64,000 nt of DNA, taken from assembly GCF_014836755.1 (NCBI RefSeq), contig NZ_JACSQF010000006.1:49148-113147 (forward strand), in the 5' to 3' direction. Positions 20,362 to 28,556 of this stretch are shown here, one piece after another. Each line of letters opens with the position of its first letter. The first letter of the stretch is position 1. The notes under the pieces were generated by a model that ran no database searches, was not told where the DNA came from, and was given only the letters and a program-made list of their open reading frames with translations. A program made the position numbers and the translations under genes. The DNA is from Oerskovia merdavium. GTDB taxonomy: Bacteria; Actinomycetota; Actinomycetes; Actinomycetales; Cellulomonadaceae.

Positions 20362-20474
20362 ACCGACCCCTCGCGGCGGGTGGTGGCGGCAGGTGCGTCG
20401 GCGCTCGGGCGCGTGCCGACGGTCTCTGCGCCGTCGTGCGTTGAGCTCCTGCGCGATCTCTCCCCGAAAAGCCC

Positions 20475-20505
20475 TTGCCGTGTCCCCGGGGGCGGAGGCT
20501 ACTGT
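20475..20505 (+). promoter_or_regulatory. Candidate promoter of the structured RNA
   Basis: TTGCCG (20475-20480) and TACTGT (20500-20505) are 19 bases apart, long but acceptable. Transcription would begin near 20512, just before the first hairpin of the structured region. Prediction only. Confidence 0.35.
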
Positions 20506-20511
20506 GGTGAT

Positions 20512-20858
20512 CGTCCGGTCAGGAGACCGGCGTCGTACGGGGCAGCCCGGACGCCACCGCTCCTGACCCGTTCTCATGAGGTGCCGCCCCGGCGGCCCGC
20601 ACGAGCTGACGCACACGAGACCGCGCCACAGTGGTAGCGCGGCGAGCCAGGCACATGAACCTGGTCACGACGGGGAACCGTGGTGTGCGTGGAGTTCCCA
20701 AGTCGCCCGGTCTGCAGTCGGGCGGCTACCCCTGGAGAGGCATGTGCCAAGGAGGGCGACGGGACGCACCTGCGTCCCGTGGGGCGGGTTCGATTCCCGC
20801 CCTCTCCGCACGCAGCGCGAGCGCCCGTGGCGTCGAGGACCTCGACGCCACGGGACGC
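20512..20858 (+). ncRNA. Candidate structured RNA with tRNA-like folds upstream of an HNH gene
   Basis: About 350 bases with no convincing reading frame but dense, ordered base-pairing. In order: hairpin CCGGTC-AGGA-GACCGG (20515-20530); a GGCGTC/GACGCC stem (20529-20555) holding CGGG-GCAG-CCCG; GCCGCC/GGCGGC (20583-20596); a cloverleaf (20609-20690); a 9-bp hairpin with a CTGCAG loop (20701-20727); a 74-base acceptor plus T-arm module (20734-20807); and a final 15-18 bp hairpin (20821-20858) that can stop transcription. The T-arm loop is a textbook TTCGATT, but no normal anticodon arm exists. I know no tRNA, tmRNA, RNase P RNA, SRP RNA or intron that it matches. The HNH gene follows 17 bases later. 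Confidence 0.5.
20821..20858 (+). terminator. Long hairpin between the structured RNA and the HNH gene
   Basis: CCCGTGGCGTCGAGG (20824-20838) pairs perfectly with 20840-20854, and flanking GCG/CGC extends the stem past a bulged A. It would terminate or separate the RNA from the HNH message. It ends 17 bases before the ATG, leaving the GGGAG ribosome-binding site free. Confidence 0.55.
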
Positions 20859-20874
20859 AGACGGGAGTCGGTCG

Positions 20875-21336
20875 ATGAGCGAGGTCCTCATCTACAACCT
20901 GGGGGGCGGGCAGGTCCTGGGCCGCGTCTCGCTGGGGCACGCGATCCGCATGCTGCACCGGCGGGTCGCCGCGGTGCGCGAGGCCGTCGAGGGCGAGACC
21001 TTCGGCCCCTACCAGCGTCCCGTCTCGGTCGAGCTGGTCCGTTACGTCCACACCCGCTGGGTCTACGAGCGCACGGGACGGGTCCCCTACTCGCGGGCGG
21101 CGCTCCTGCGCCGGGACCGGCACCGCTGCGGCTACTGCGGTGCGCCCGCCACGACCATGGACCATGTGGTGCCCCGGTGCCAGGGCGGCCCCACGAGCTG
21201 GATGAACGCGGTGGCCGCGTGCGAGGCGTGCAACAGCGCCAAGGCCGGGCGGACGCCCCTCGAGGCGGGCATGACGTTGCGTTCGCGCCCCTTCGAGCCG
21301 GTGCTCGCGGACATCTACCCGCACGGCAAGGTCTAG
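20875..21336 (+). CDS. HNH endonuclease, small
   Basis: 153 residues. The C-terminal half is an HNH nuclease with a zinc knuckle: CGYC (Cys85, Cys88) and CEAC (Cys116, Cys119), with MDHVVPRCQGG giving the catalytic His97 and the Asn residues at about 111 and 120. The N-terminal half (VLIYNLGGGQVLGRVSLGHA) is a small domain also seen in stand-alone actinobacterial HNH proteins. It starts at ATG 20875 behind GGGAG. Its target is unknown. It lies immediately downstream of a structured, tRNA-like RNA, which invites the idea of a functional pair, but nothing in the protein resembles the arginine-rich helix or RuvC parts of IscB or Cas9. Confidence 0.85.
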   Translation: MSEVLIYNLGGGQVLGRVSLGHAIRMLHRRVAAVREAVEGETFGPYQRPVSVELVRYVHTRWVYERTGRVPYSRAALLRRDRHRCGYCGAPATTMDHVVPRCQGGPTSWMNAVAACEACNSAKAGRTPLEAGMTLRSRPFEPVLADIYPHGKV

Positions 21337-21339
21337 CCC

Positions 21340-21540
21340 TCAGGGCTGCGGGGAGTTCTCCACGCGGATCGTGCCGTCCTCCTCGAGCACGAGGCGTCGT
21401 GGGTCGCCCTCGGCGAGGTCCAGCGCGTGCTCGAACGCGAGCTGTGGCACGTCGAGCGTCCAGTCGGGCAGGAAGCGGTGCGTGCGCAGCGCCTGCAGGA
21501 TGGGGCCGGGCGGGATACGACGGGACGTCAGGTCGGACAC
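21340..21540 (-). CDS. Hypothetical protein, 66 residues
   Basis: Convergent with the HNH gene and ending 3 bases after it. The sequence begins MSDLTSRRIPPGPILQALRT and contains WTLDVPQLAFEHALDLAEGD and then a short beta-like VLEEDGTIRVE. There are no membrane segments. The GTG start has CTGGAG just upstream. I do not recognise it. The codon use is ordinary for this genome, which favours a real gene. Confidence 0.5.
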   Translation of the reverse strand: MSDLTSRRIPPGPILQALRTHRFLPDWTLDVPQLAFEHALDLAEGDPRRLVLEEDGTIRVENSPQP

Positions 21541-21581
21541 GGCTCCAGGATCCCACGTCCGGGAGGATCCGGGTCGACTGG

Positions 21582-21609
21582 TTGCATAGTTGCATCACTG
21601 CGCAAGCAA
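21582..21609 (+). promoter_or_regulatory. Operator-like repeats before the MFS-ArsR pair
   Basis: Two TTGCA copies 8 bases apart (21582, 21590) face two overlapping GCAA copies (21602-21609), an interrupted dyad in an otherwise GC-rich region. It lies about 17 bases before the MFS start. The co-transcribed ArsR-type regulator is the obvious candidate to bind here. Confidence 0.35.
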
Positions 21610-21625
21610 GCAGGATGATGGGGGC

Positions 21626-22909
21626 ATGCTCTCCGCCCTGTCCCACCCGGTCTACCGGCGACTGTTCACCGCCCAGGTCGTCGCGCTCGCGGGCACGGGC
21701 GTCGCGACCGTCGCCCTGGGCCTGCTCGCCTACGACCTCGCGGGGCCGCGCGCTGGCGCGGTGCTCGGGACCGTCCTCACCGTCAAGATGGTCGCCTACG
21801 TCGTCCTGGCCCCGCTCGCCGCGGCCCTCCTCGCCCGCGTGCCGCGCCGCGCGGTGCTCGTCGGGGCGGACCTCGTGCGCCTGGGCGTCGCGCTGGCGCT
21901 GCCGTTCGTGGGCGAGGTCTGGCAGGTCCTGGTCCTCGTCGTGATCCTGCAGTGCGCCTCGGCCACGTTCACCCCCACGTTCCAGTCCGTGGTGCCCGAC
22001 GTCCTGCCCGACGAGCGCGACTACACCTCGGCCCTGTCCCTCTCGCGCCTGGCCTACGACCTGGAGGCCGTGGCGTCCCCGGCGCTCGCGGCCGTGCTCC
22101 TGCTGGTCCTGAGCCCGTCCCAGCTCTTCTGGGGGACCGCGGTGGGGTTCGGGGCCTCGGCGCTGCTCGTGGTCTCGGTCGCGCTCCCGCGGCGGGTGCA
22201 CGAGCCCGCGGGTGCGCCCTCGGGACCGGAGGGCTCGTTCGGGTGGCGGCTGCGCCGGGGCGTGGTGCTGTTCGTGCGCACGCCCGCCCTGCGTCCGGTG
22301 CTCGCGCTCGACCTGGCGGTCGCGGCGGCGGTCTCGTTCGTGCTGGTCCAGAGCGTCGTGGTGGCCCGGGAGGTGCTGGGGCTCGGGCCCGACGGCGTCG
22401 CTCTCCTCCTGGCGGTGTGCGGCGGAGGGTCGGTGGTCGCCGCGCTCGCCCTGCCCCGTGTGCTGCGCGCGGTGCCCGAGCGGCGCGTGATGCTCGGGGG
22501 AGCCGCCCTCCTGAGCGTGGGTTGCGCCGTCGTGCCGCTGGTGCTCGCGGCCCCGCAGGACGTCGCCCTGGTCGGGGTGGCCCTCGCGTGGTCGGCGATC
22601 GGCGCCGGCTGGTCCGCGGTCGAGACGCCCGTGGGGCGCGTGGTGCGCCGGGCGGTCGGTCCCGACGACCTGCACGTCGCGTTCGCCGCGCAGTTCTCCC
22701 TGTCCCACGCGTGCTGGCTGGTGACGTACCCGCTCGCGGGGCTGCTGGGGGCGCTCAGCCTGTCGTGGGCGGCCGGCGTGCTCGCGCTGGTCGCGCTCGG
22801 CGCGACCCTGGCCGCGCGGTCGCTGTGGCCGGTCCCTGGCGCGCGGGGCGACGCACCCGGCCCGGACGCTGCGCCTGCCGCGCGGTCGGGCGCTCAGGTG
22901 GGAGCATGA
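21626..22909 (+). CDS. MFS transporter
   Basis: 427 residues from ATG 21626, with about 12 hydrophobic helices. The N-terminal part reads SHPVYRRLFTAQVVALAGTG, and an ERDYTSALSLSRLAYDLE segment sits between helices 4 and 5, as in efflux proteins of the enterobactin exporter/MefA type. Probably a drug or metabolite exporter. I prefer 21626, after GATGGGGG, to the ATG at 21590, which lies inside the operator-like repeats. Its stop overlaps the ArsR start (ATGA), so the two are coupled. Confidence 0.82.
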   Translation: MLSALSHPVYRRLFTAQVVALAGTGVATVALGLLAYDLAGPRAGAVLGTVLTVKMVAYVVLAPLAAALLARVPRRAVLVGADLVRLGVALALPFVGEVWQVLVLVVILQCASATFTPTFQSVVPDVLPDERDYTSALSLSRLAYDLEAVASPALAAVLLLVLSPSQLFWGTAVGFGASALLVVSVALPRRVHEPAGAPSGPEGSFGWRLRRGVVLFVRTPALRPVLALDLAVAAAVSFVLVQSVVVAREVLGLGPDGVALLLAVCGGGSVVAALALPRVLRAVPERRVMLGGAALLSVGCAVVPLVLAAPQDVALVGVALAWSAIGAGWSAVETPVGRVVRRAVGPDDLHVAFAAQFSLSHACWLVTYPLAGLLGALSLSWAAGVLALVALGATLAARSLWPVPGARGDAPGPDAAPAARSGAQVGA

Positions 22910-23271
22910 GGGGGATGGCCACCACGCAGCGCGACGTCAGACCCACCGCTCCCCCCGAGGCCGACCTCGACCGGGCGGTCGAGGTGCTGCGGCTGCTCGC
23001 CGACCGCACGCGCCTGGCCGTGCTGCAGATGCTGACCGGCACCGAGATGTCGGTCACGGCCATCGCCGAGGCCCTCGACCGGCCCGTGCCCGCGGTCTCC
23101 CAGCACCTGGCCAAGCTCCGTGCGGGCCACCTGGTGACCTCGCGGCGGGAGGGCACGAGCGTCTACTACGCGCAGGCCACCGAGCACGTGGGGGCGCTCG
23201 TGACGAACGTCCTGCACCACACCGAGCACACGCTCTACCCGCTGCCGCCGCACCACGCGCTCGAGGAGTGA
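22906..23271 (+). CDS. ArsR-family transcriptional regulator
   Basis: 121 residues: a winged helix-turn-helix with LRLLADRTRLAVLQMLTGTE, recognition helix AVSQHLAKLRAGHLV and wing SRREGTSVYYA. A C-terminal His-rich stretch (HVGALVTNVLHHTEHTLYPL then PPHH) could bind metal, but no CxC sensor is present. It is the second gene after the MFS transporter with an ATGA overlap, and probably represses the pair. ATG 22915 is an alternative start. Confidence 0.85.
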   Translation: MRGMATTQRDVRPTAPPEADLDRAVEVLRLLADRTRLAVLQMLTGTEMSVTAIAEALDRPVPAVSQHLAKLRAGHLVTSRREGTSVYYAQATEHVGALVTNVLHHTEHTLYPLPPHHALEE

Positions 23272-23416
23272 GGCGGGCGCCCGCGGTGTCAGGAGGTCAC
23301 CGTGGGGTCGCCGGGTCGCGAGGGCATGCTGGCTCTCCTGCTCGCCGGGGCCTAAGGTGGGGCACCTAGGAGTCAGGAAGCGGCCCCTCGACACTTTGTG
23401 CTGAGAGCGAGACCTC

Positions 23417-24145
23417 ATGACGACCGAACGAACCCCCCGCCGTCGCCGGCGCGACCCCCTGGCCGAGGCGCTGAGCATCGGGCGCGCGCACCCCACCGCG
23501 CAGTACCGCGTGGACCTGCGCACGGGCGAGTGGTGGTGGTCCGACGAGATGTACCTGCTGCACGGGCTGGCACCGGGATCGGTCGCGCCCACGGCCGCGC
23601 TGCTGGCCTCGCACAAGCACCCCGACGACCGTGACGCGGTCCTGCGCGAGATCGCGATGCTGCGGACCACGGGGCGTCCCTTCAGCTGCAGCCACCGGAT
23701 CGTCGACGCCCGGGGCCGGACCAGGACGGTCACCGTCACGGGTCAGGGGCGCCGGGACGCGTCGGGGGCCGTGGTGGAGGTCGTGGGCCTGGTCGTGGAC
23801 AGCACCGCGGCCCACGAGGACGCGCTGCGCCGGGAGGTGACCCGCCAGGTCGCGGTGGGGCTCGCGGACCGCGCCGTCGTCGACCAGGCCAAGGGCGTGC
23901 TCATGGCCACGCACGGGCTGGACTCCGACGGGGCCCTGGACCTGCTCGTGGTGCACGCGAGCGAGAGCAGCCGCCGCCTGCCCGACGTGGCCCACGAGCT
24001 GCTCGACGCGCTGTCCGTCGCGGGCGGGCTGGGCGAGGACGCGAAGGACCGCGCCGACGCGTGCCTCGCGGCGCTCGAGCCCGGCAGCGTGAGCCGCGTG
24101 GGCGGGGCGCAGCTCTTCCGGCGCAAGGGCGCGGCCGCGGGCTGA
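23417..24145 (+). CDS. PAS-ANTAR RNA-binding regulator
   Basis: 242 residues. A PAS domain (about 28-125) shows TGEWWWSDEMYLLHGL and HPDDRDAV, as in PAS_3. It is followed by an ANTAR domain (about 140-205) with the conserved DRAVVDQAKGVLM and alanine-rich helices. ANTAR proteins bind paired hexaloop RNA hairpins and stop terminators from forming. No kinase or receiver is attached. It faces the next gene, another ANTAR protein, tail to tail. Confidence 0.85.
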   Translation: MTTERTPRRRRRDPLAEALSIGRAHPTAQYRVDLRTGEWWWSDEMYLLHGLAPGSVAPTAALLASHKHPDDRDAVLREIAMLRTTGRPFSCSHRIVDARGRTRTVTVTGQGRRDASGAVVEVVGLVVDSTAAHEDALRREVTRQVAVGLADRAVVDQAKGVLMATHGLDSDGALDLLVVHASESSRRLPDVAHELLDALSVAGGLGEDAKDRADACLAALEPGSVSRVGGAQLFRRKGAAAG

Positions 24146-24227
24146 GCCGGGTCCGCGCCGCGCCGCTGCGTGGCGCGGTGGTGCGGTGGTGCGGTGGTGG
24201 ACCGAAGGTCCCGCGGCACCCGGGCCC

Positions 24228-24995
24228 CTAGTCGGCGCTGGGGCGCTGGGGCAGGACCCGGGTCTCGACGACCTGGCGCGCGAGGTCGTAGAGCTTGACG
24301 TTGGAGTCCTGCGAGACACGGCTCAGGACCCCGAACGCGCGCTGCGCGGAGAGCTGGTAGCGCTCCATGAGGATCCCCTGGGCCTGCCCGATCACGGTGC
24401 GCGTCTGCACCGCGCTCGTGAGCTGCTCCTCGGTGCGGGCCGCGGTCAGGGCCGCCGCGGCGACCGCGGCGAACGTCGAGACCATCGAGAGCGTCGTGGC
24501 GGGGAACGCGGCCACGGACCGGGAGTAGAGGTTGAGGGCGCCGTGCGAGGTCTCGCTCGTGAAGAGCTGGACGCACAGCATCGAGCGCACGCCCAGCTCG
24601 TCCTGGACCTGGTCGGCCCAGCGCTGCCAGCGGGGCTCGGTGGCCAGGTCGTCGGTGCGCACCAGGTCGGTCTCGCGGATCGCGTCCAGGCACGGCCCCT
24701 CGTTGAGGGCGTACTGGAGCTCGTCGCCGCGTCGGGCGAGCGCGTGGGACGCCGCCGGGGTCTCGATCTGCCCCTTGCGGGTCACGAGCGAGATCCCGGC
24801 CGCGTCGCAGCCGTCAACCATGGCGACCGCGAGCTCGACGATCCGGTCGAGAGTCTCCTGGAGGCTCGGCTCCTCGGCCAGGGCGCGGGCAGCCGCCGCG
24901 ACGGAGGACTCGACGGCCGAGGCCGGGCTCACCCCGGTGCCGTACTCGACCGTCGAGGGGGCGGTGGTGGTGGTCTGCTGCAGCTCCTGCGTCAT
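24228..24995 (-). CDS. GAF-ANTAR regulator
   Basis: 255 residues from ATG 24995. A GAF domain covers about 35-180 (ALNEGPCLDAIRETDLVRTD is typical of stand-alone GAF-ANTAR proteins). The C-terminal ANTAR domain has TVIGQAQGILMERYQLSAQR and FGVLSRVSQDSNVKLYDLAR. A GTG start at 25058 would add 21 residues; neither start has a clear ribosome-binding site. It is expected to control RNA in response to a small molecule or redox state. Confidence 0.85.
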   Translation of the reverse strand: MTQELQQTTTTAPSTVEYGTGVSPASAVESSVAAAARALAEEPSLQETLDRIVELAVAMVDGCDAAGISLVTRKGQIETPAASHALARRGDELQYALNEGPCLDAIRETDLVRTDDLATEPRWQRWADQVQDELGVRSMLCVQLFTSETSHGALNLYSRSVAAFPATTLSMVSTFAAVAAAALTAARTEEQLTSAVQTRTVIGQAQGILMERYQLSAQRAFGVLSRVSQDSNVKLYDLARQVVETRVLPQRPSAD

Positions 24996-25136
24996 CCTGC
25001 GTACCCGTTCGTGCTCGGGGGTGTCCGGTGTCCGGTGCACAGCGCGCCGGTCCTCCACCTCTCGGGGACTACGCTACGCGCCCGCACGCGAAAGTCCGGG
25101 CCTGGGTCGCCCCGGGGCACCCCACACGGGCTCGGC

Positions 25137-25559
25137 TCAGGCGCCCTCCAGGCTCCCGGCGCCCTGGGTCTCGGTCACGGTGACGAGCCCGCGCTCGATC
25201 GCGGTCACGAGGTCGGAGAGCCGCACGATCCCCACGAGCTCGGCCCCGACCATCACGGGCAGGCGCAGCAGGGCGTGGCGCTCCATGATCCGCACGGCCT
25301 CCCGGGCGGGGTCCTGGGGGCTGAGGACCACGAGGTCCTCGGTGCACAGCCCGCCCACGGGATGGTCGGGCGAGGCGTCGGCCGCCAGGGCGCGCACGAT
25401 GCTGCGGTCGGTGAGGATGCCCACGACGTCCCCGTCGTCGAGCACGACCGCGTCGCCGGCGTCCTCGTCGATCATCGCGCGCGCGACGCTCGCGACCGTC
25501 GCGCTCTGCTCGACCGTGCAGAACGTCGTGGACATGAGCTGGGCGATGGTCGTGGGCAT
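25137..25559 (-). CDS. Two-CBS-domain protein
   Basis: 140 residues made of a CBS pair: LMSTTFCTVEQSATVASVAR to DDGDVVGILTDRSIVRAL, then LVVLSPQDPAREAVRIMERH to GAELVGIVRLSDLVTAI. Such stand-alone pairs bind adenine nucleotides and often respond to stress. CTCGGAGG stands 6 bases before the ATG. Partner unknown. Confidence 0.88.
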   Translation of the reverse strand: MPTTIAQLMSTTFCTVEQSATVASVARAMIDEDAGDAVVLDDGDVVGILTDRSIVRALAADASPDHPVGGLCTEDLVVLSPQDPAREAVRIMERHALLRLPVMVGAELVGIVRLSDLVTAIERGLVTVTETQGAGSLEGA

Positions 25560-25665
25560 CGTCGGCCTCCGAGGGACCCTTTGCGGTGCGTGCGGGCCAC
25601 CTCTCGACCCGCGTCCAGGCTAGCCCGAGACCGCCGCCCCGGCCGGGCGGGGCGGCGGGGCGACC

Positions 25666-26529
25666 TCAGAAGACGGGCTTGCCGCCCGTGACCCCCAGCA
25701 CGGTCCCCGAGACGTAGCCCGCGTCGGTGGGCGAGGCCAGGAACACGAAGGCCGGGGCGACCTCGGCGGGCTGCCCCGCACGACCGAGCGGGGTGTCCGC
25801 ACCGAACGCCTCGATCTTCTCGGGCGGCTGGGTCGCGGGCTGCAACGGCGTCCAGATCGGTCCGGGGGCCACGGCGTTGACGCGGATCCCCCGCGCGCCG
25901 ACCTCCGCGGCGAGGTTGACCGTGAAGTTGTTGATCGCGGCCTTGGTCGAGGCGTAGTCGAGCAACGACGTGGACGGCTGGTAGGCCTGGATCGAGGAGA
26001 CGTTGACGATCGAGCCCCCCTCGCCCAGGTGCTCGAGCGCGGCCTGCGTGACCCAGAACAGCGCGTAGAGGTTGGTCTTGAGCACGCGGTCGAGGTCGTC
26101 CGTGGTGACGTCCGCGATCGACGACCTGCGCGCCATCTGGAAGCCCGCGTTGTTGACGAGCACGTCCAGACCGCCCAGGCGGGCGACCGCGTCGGCGACC
26201 GTGTCGCGCGCCACCTGCTCCTCGCGCAGGTCCCCGGGCAGCAGGACGACCTCGCGGCCCGCCTGACGCACCCAGCGCGCGGTCTCCTCGGCGTCCTGCT
26301 GCTCCTCGGGCAGGTAGCCGATCGCGACGTCGGCGCCCTCCCGCGCGAAGGCGATCGCGACGGCCCGGCCGATGCCCGAGTCGCCGCCCGTGATCAGGGC
26401 GCGCAGGCCCGCGAGACGGCCCGAACCGCGGTAGGAGGTCTCCCCGTGGTCGGGAGCCGGGTCCATCGGTGCGGTGAGCCCCGGGGGCTCCTGCTGCTGG
26501 GCGGGGAAGGCGGGGGCGTCGTCGGGCAT
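25666..26529 (-). CDS. SDR-family oxidoreductase (YghA-like)
   Basis: 287 residues. After a Pro-rich leader, the NAD(P) motif ITGGDSGIGRAVAIAFAREG (about 49-68), LVNNAGFQ, catalytic Ser in NVSSIQAYQPS and YASTKAAINNF with Tyr and Lys. The C-terminus ends in GTVLGVTGGKPVF. The extended N-terminus with the GETSYRGSGRL segment is typical of the YghA/stress-induced group (general stress protein 39). ATG 26529 is preceded by CGGAGGAACACC. Confidence 0.88.
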   Translation of the reverse strand: MPDDAPAFPAQQQEPPGLTAPMDPAPDHGETSYRGSGRLAGLRALITGGDSGIGRAVAIAFAREGADVAIGYLPEEQQDAEETARWVRQAGREVVLLPGDLREEQVARDTVADAVARLGGLDVLVNNAGFQMARRSSIADVTTDDLDRVLKTNLYALFWVTQAALEHLGEGGSIVNVSSIQAYQPSTSLLDYASTKAAINNFTVNLAAEVGARGIRVNAVAPGPIWTPLQPATQPPEKIEAFGADTPLGRAGQPAEVAPAFVFLASPTDAGYVSGTVLGVTGGKPVF

Positions 26530-26701
26530 GGTGTTCCTCCGTCGGGGTGTCGAGGGACGCGTCGAACCGGTCCCTCCCCACGCTAGGTCGGCGCTCGCGG
26601 ACTCGCAGGAGGTGCGTGCGCCCCGCCCCGTGGCTGGTGGCAGGATGAGCACCTGCCGGGCGCGACGGGGCGCCCGCACGTGCGACGAGGTGACCACGAC
26701 C

Positions 26702-28516
26702 ATGACCGACGACATCTCTGCGGACCAGGACCGCACCCTGACCCGTGACGTCGACGTGCTGGTCGTCGGCTCGGGCTTCGGCGGGTCCGTCGCGGCTCTG
26801 CGGCTGACCGAAAAGGGGTACCGGGTCGCGGTCCTCGAGGCCGGTCGCCGCTTCGCCGACGAGGACTTCGCCGCGACCTCCTGGCACCTGCGCGACTTCC
26901 TGTGGGCGCCGCGCCTCGGCTGCCTCGGCATCCAGCGGGTGCATCGCCTGCGGGACGTGCTCGTCCTGGCCGGCGCCGGGGTCGGCGGCGGGTCCCTCGT
27001 CTACGCCAACACCCTCTACGAGCCGCTCGACGCGTTCTACACCGACCCCTCGTGGGGCTACCTGACCGACTGGAAGGCCGAGCTCGCGCCCTACTACGAC
27101 CAGGCCCGGCGCATGCTCGGCGTCGTCACCTACGCGGGCCGCACGCCCGCCGACGAGGCCGTGCACCAGGTCGCGCGCGAGATGGGCGTGGAGGGCACGT
27201 TCACGCCCGCCCCCGTGGGCGTGCTGTTCGGCGCCCCCGGGGTGCCCGTGCCCGACCCGTTCTTCGGCGGCGCGGGACCCGCACGGCGCGGGTGCCTCGA
27301 GTGCGGCCAGTGCATGACCGGGTGCCGCCACGGCGCCAAGAACACGCTCGTCAAGAACTACCTGCACCTCGCCGAGGCCGCCGGGGCGCGGATCCACCCC
27401 CTGACGACCGTGACACGCATCGCCCCGCTCCCGGACGGGGGCTACGAGGTCACCTCGCGGCGCACCGACCGACCGTTCGCCCGGCGCACCCGCTGGACCG
27501 CCCGGCACGTCGTCCTCGCGGCCGGCGCGCACGGGACCCAGCAGCTCCTGCACGCCCAGCGCGACGCGGGCACCCTGCCGCACCTCTCCGAGCGCCTCGG
27601 CATGCTCACCCGCACCAACTCCGAGGCCCTGCTGGGCGCCACGGCCGACCGGCGCCCCCCGGGGGGAACCGCGCCCGACTACACGCGCGGCGTCGCGATC
27701 ACCTCCTCGTTTCACCCCGACGCCCACACGCACGTCGAACCCGTGCGCTACGGCCGCGGCTCGAACGCCATGGCCCTCCTGCAGACCGTCCTCGTCACGC
27801 CCCGCGGCGCTCGCGGCCCGCGCACTCAGGGCGAGGGGACCGCGCCCGACGACGGAGCCCGCCCCGGGATCGCGCCCTCGCCGGGGGAGTGGGTGCGCGA
27901 GCTGTGGGCCCAGCGCCGCCGGCTGCCCGCCATGCTCGACCTGCGCGGCTGGTCCGAGCGCACCGTGATCGCCCTGGTCATGCAGAGCCACGACAACTCG
28001 CTGACGACGTACACGCGGCGCACGTGGACGGGCCGGCGTCGGATGACCTCGCGCCAGGGGCACGGCGCACCGAACCCCGGATGGATCCCGGCGGCCCACG
28101 AGGCCGCCCGGCGTCTGGCCCGGGTCATGGGCGGAGCGCCCGGCGGCAGCATCGGCGAACCGTTCGGCATGCCGCTCACGGCCCACTTCCTGGGCGGGTG
28201 CGCGATCGGCGAGTCACCCGGGACCGGCGTGATCGACGCGTACCAGCGGGTGTTCGGCCACCCGGGGCTGCACGTCCTGGACGGGGCCGCGGTGAGCGCG
28301 AACCTCGGCGTCAACCCCTCGCTGACCATCACGGCCCAGGCAGAGCGCGCGGTCGCGATGTGGCCGCGCCGCGGGGAGACCGACCCGCGTCCCCCGCTCG
28401 GCAGCACCTATCGCCGTGTGGCGCCGGTCGAGCCGCTCAGGCCGGCCGTGCCCGCCGGGGCGCCCGGGGCGCTGCGCCTGCCCGTCGTGCGCATCACGCA
28501 CGGGCAGGCGCTCTGA
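26702..28516 (+). CDS. GMC oxidoreductase, ChoD-like
   Basis: 604-residue FAD enzyme. The dinucleotide motif VVGSGFGGSVAALRLTEKGY is near residue 15, GAGVGGGSLVYANTLYEPL follows, and a Cys-rich CLECGQCMTGCRHGAKNTL occurs at about 200, a feature of the ChoD group. The C-terminus has FLGGCAIGESPGTGVID and GLHVLDGAAVSANLGVNPSL, the GMC signature. ChoD proteins are called cholesterol oxidases, but the true substrate is often unknown. I start at ATG 26702; ATG 26645 is possible. Confidence 0.85.
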   Translation: MTDDISADQDRTLTRDVDVLVVGSGFGGSVAALRLTEKGYRVAVLEAGRRFADEDFAATSWHLRDFLWAPRLGCLGIQRVHRLRDVLVLAGAGVGGGSLVYANTLYEPLDAFYTDPSWGYLTDWKAELAPYYDQARRMLGVVTYAGRTPADEAVHQVAREMGVEGTFTPAPVGVLFGAPGVPVPDPFFGGAGPARRGCLECGQCMTGCRHGAKNTLVKNYLHLAEAAGARIHPLTTVTRIAPLPDGGYEVTSRRTDRPFARRTRWTARHVVLAAGAHGTQQLLHAQRDAGTLPHLSERLGMLTRTNSEALLGATADRRPPGGTAPDYTRGVAITSSFHPDAHTHVEPVRYGRGSNAMALLQTVLVTPRGARGPRTQGEGTAPDDGARPGIAPSPGEWVRELWAQRRRLPAMLDLRGWSERTVIALVMQSHDNSLTTYTRRTWTGRRRMTSRQGHGAPNPGWIPAAHEAARRLARVMGGAPGGSIGEPFGMPLTAHFLGGCAIGESPGTGVIDAYQRVFGHPGLHVLDGAAVSANLGVNPSLTITAQAERAVAMWPRRGETDPRPPLGSTYRRVAPVEPLRPAVPAGAPGALRLPVVRITHGQAL

Positions 28517-28556
28517 GCGGGGGAGAAGTGCCCTCGTCCCACGGGCAGGCAAGGGA

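Noticed and set aside
20734-20808. Ordinary tRNA gene
   Set aside because: Acceptor and T-arm fit, but there is no D-arm of normal form and no 7-base anticodon loop with T33; the middle hairpin has only a 4-base loop.
20512-20858. tmRNA, RNase P RNA or group I intron
   Set aside because: No 5' acceptor half pairs with the 3' end from the transcript start, no resume codon peptide, no conserved RNase P core, and no intron P7 or split tRNA halves.
24175-24200. Tandem GGTGGTGC repeats between the ANTAR genes
   Set aside because: Only about three units, simple-sequence in nature, between convergent genes; no sign of function.
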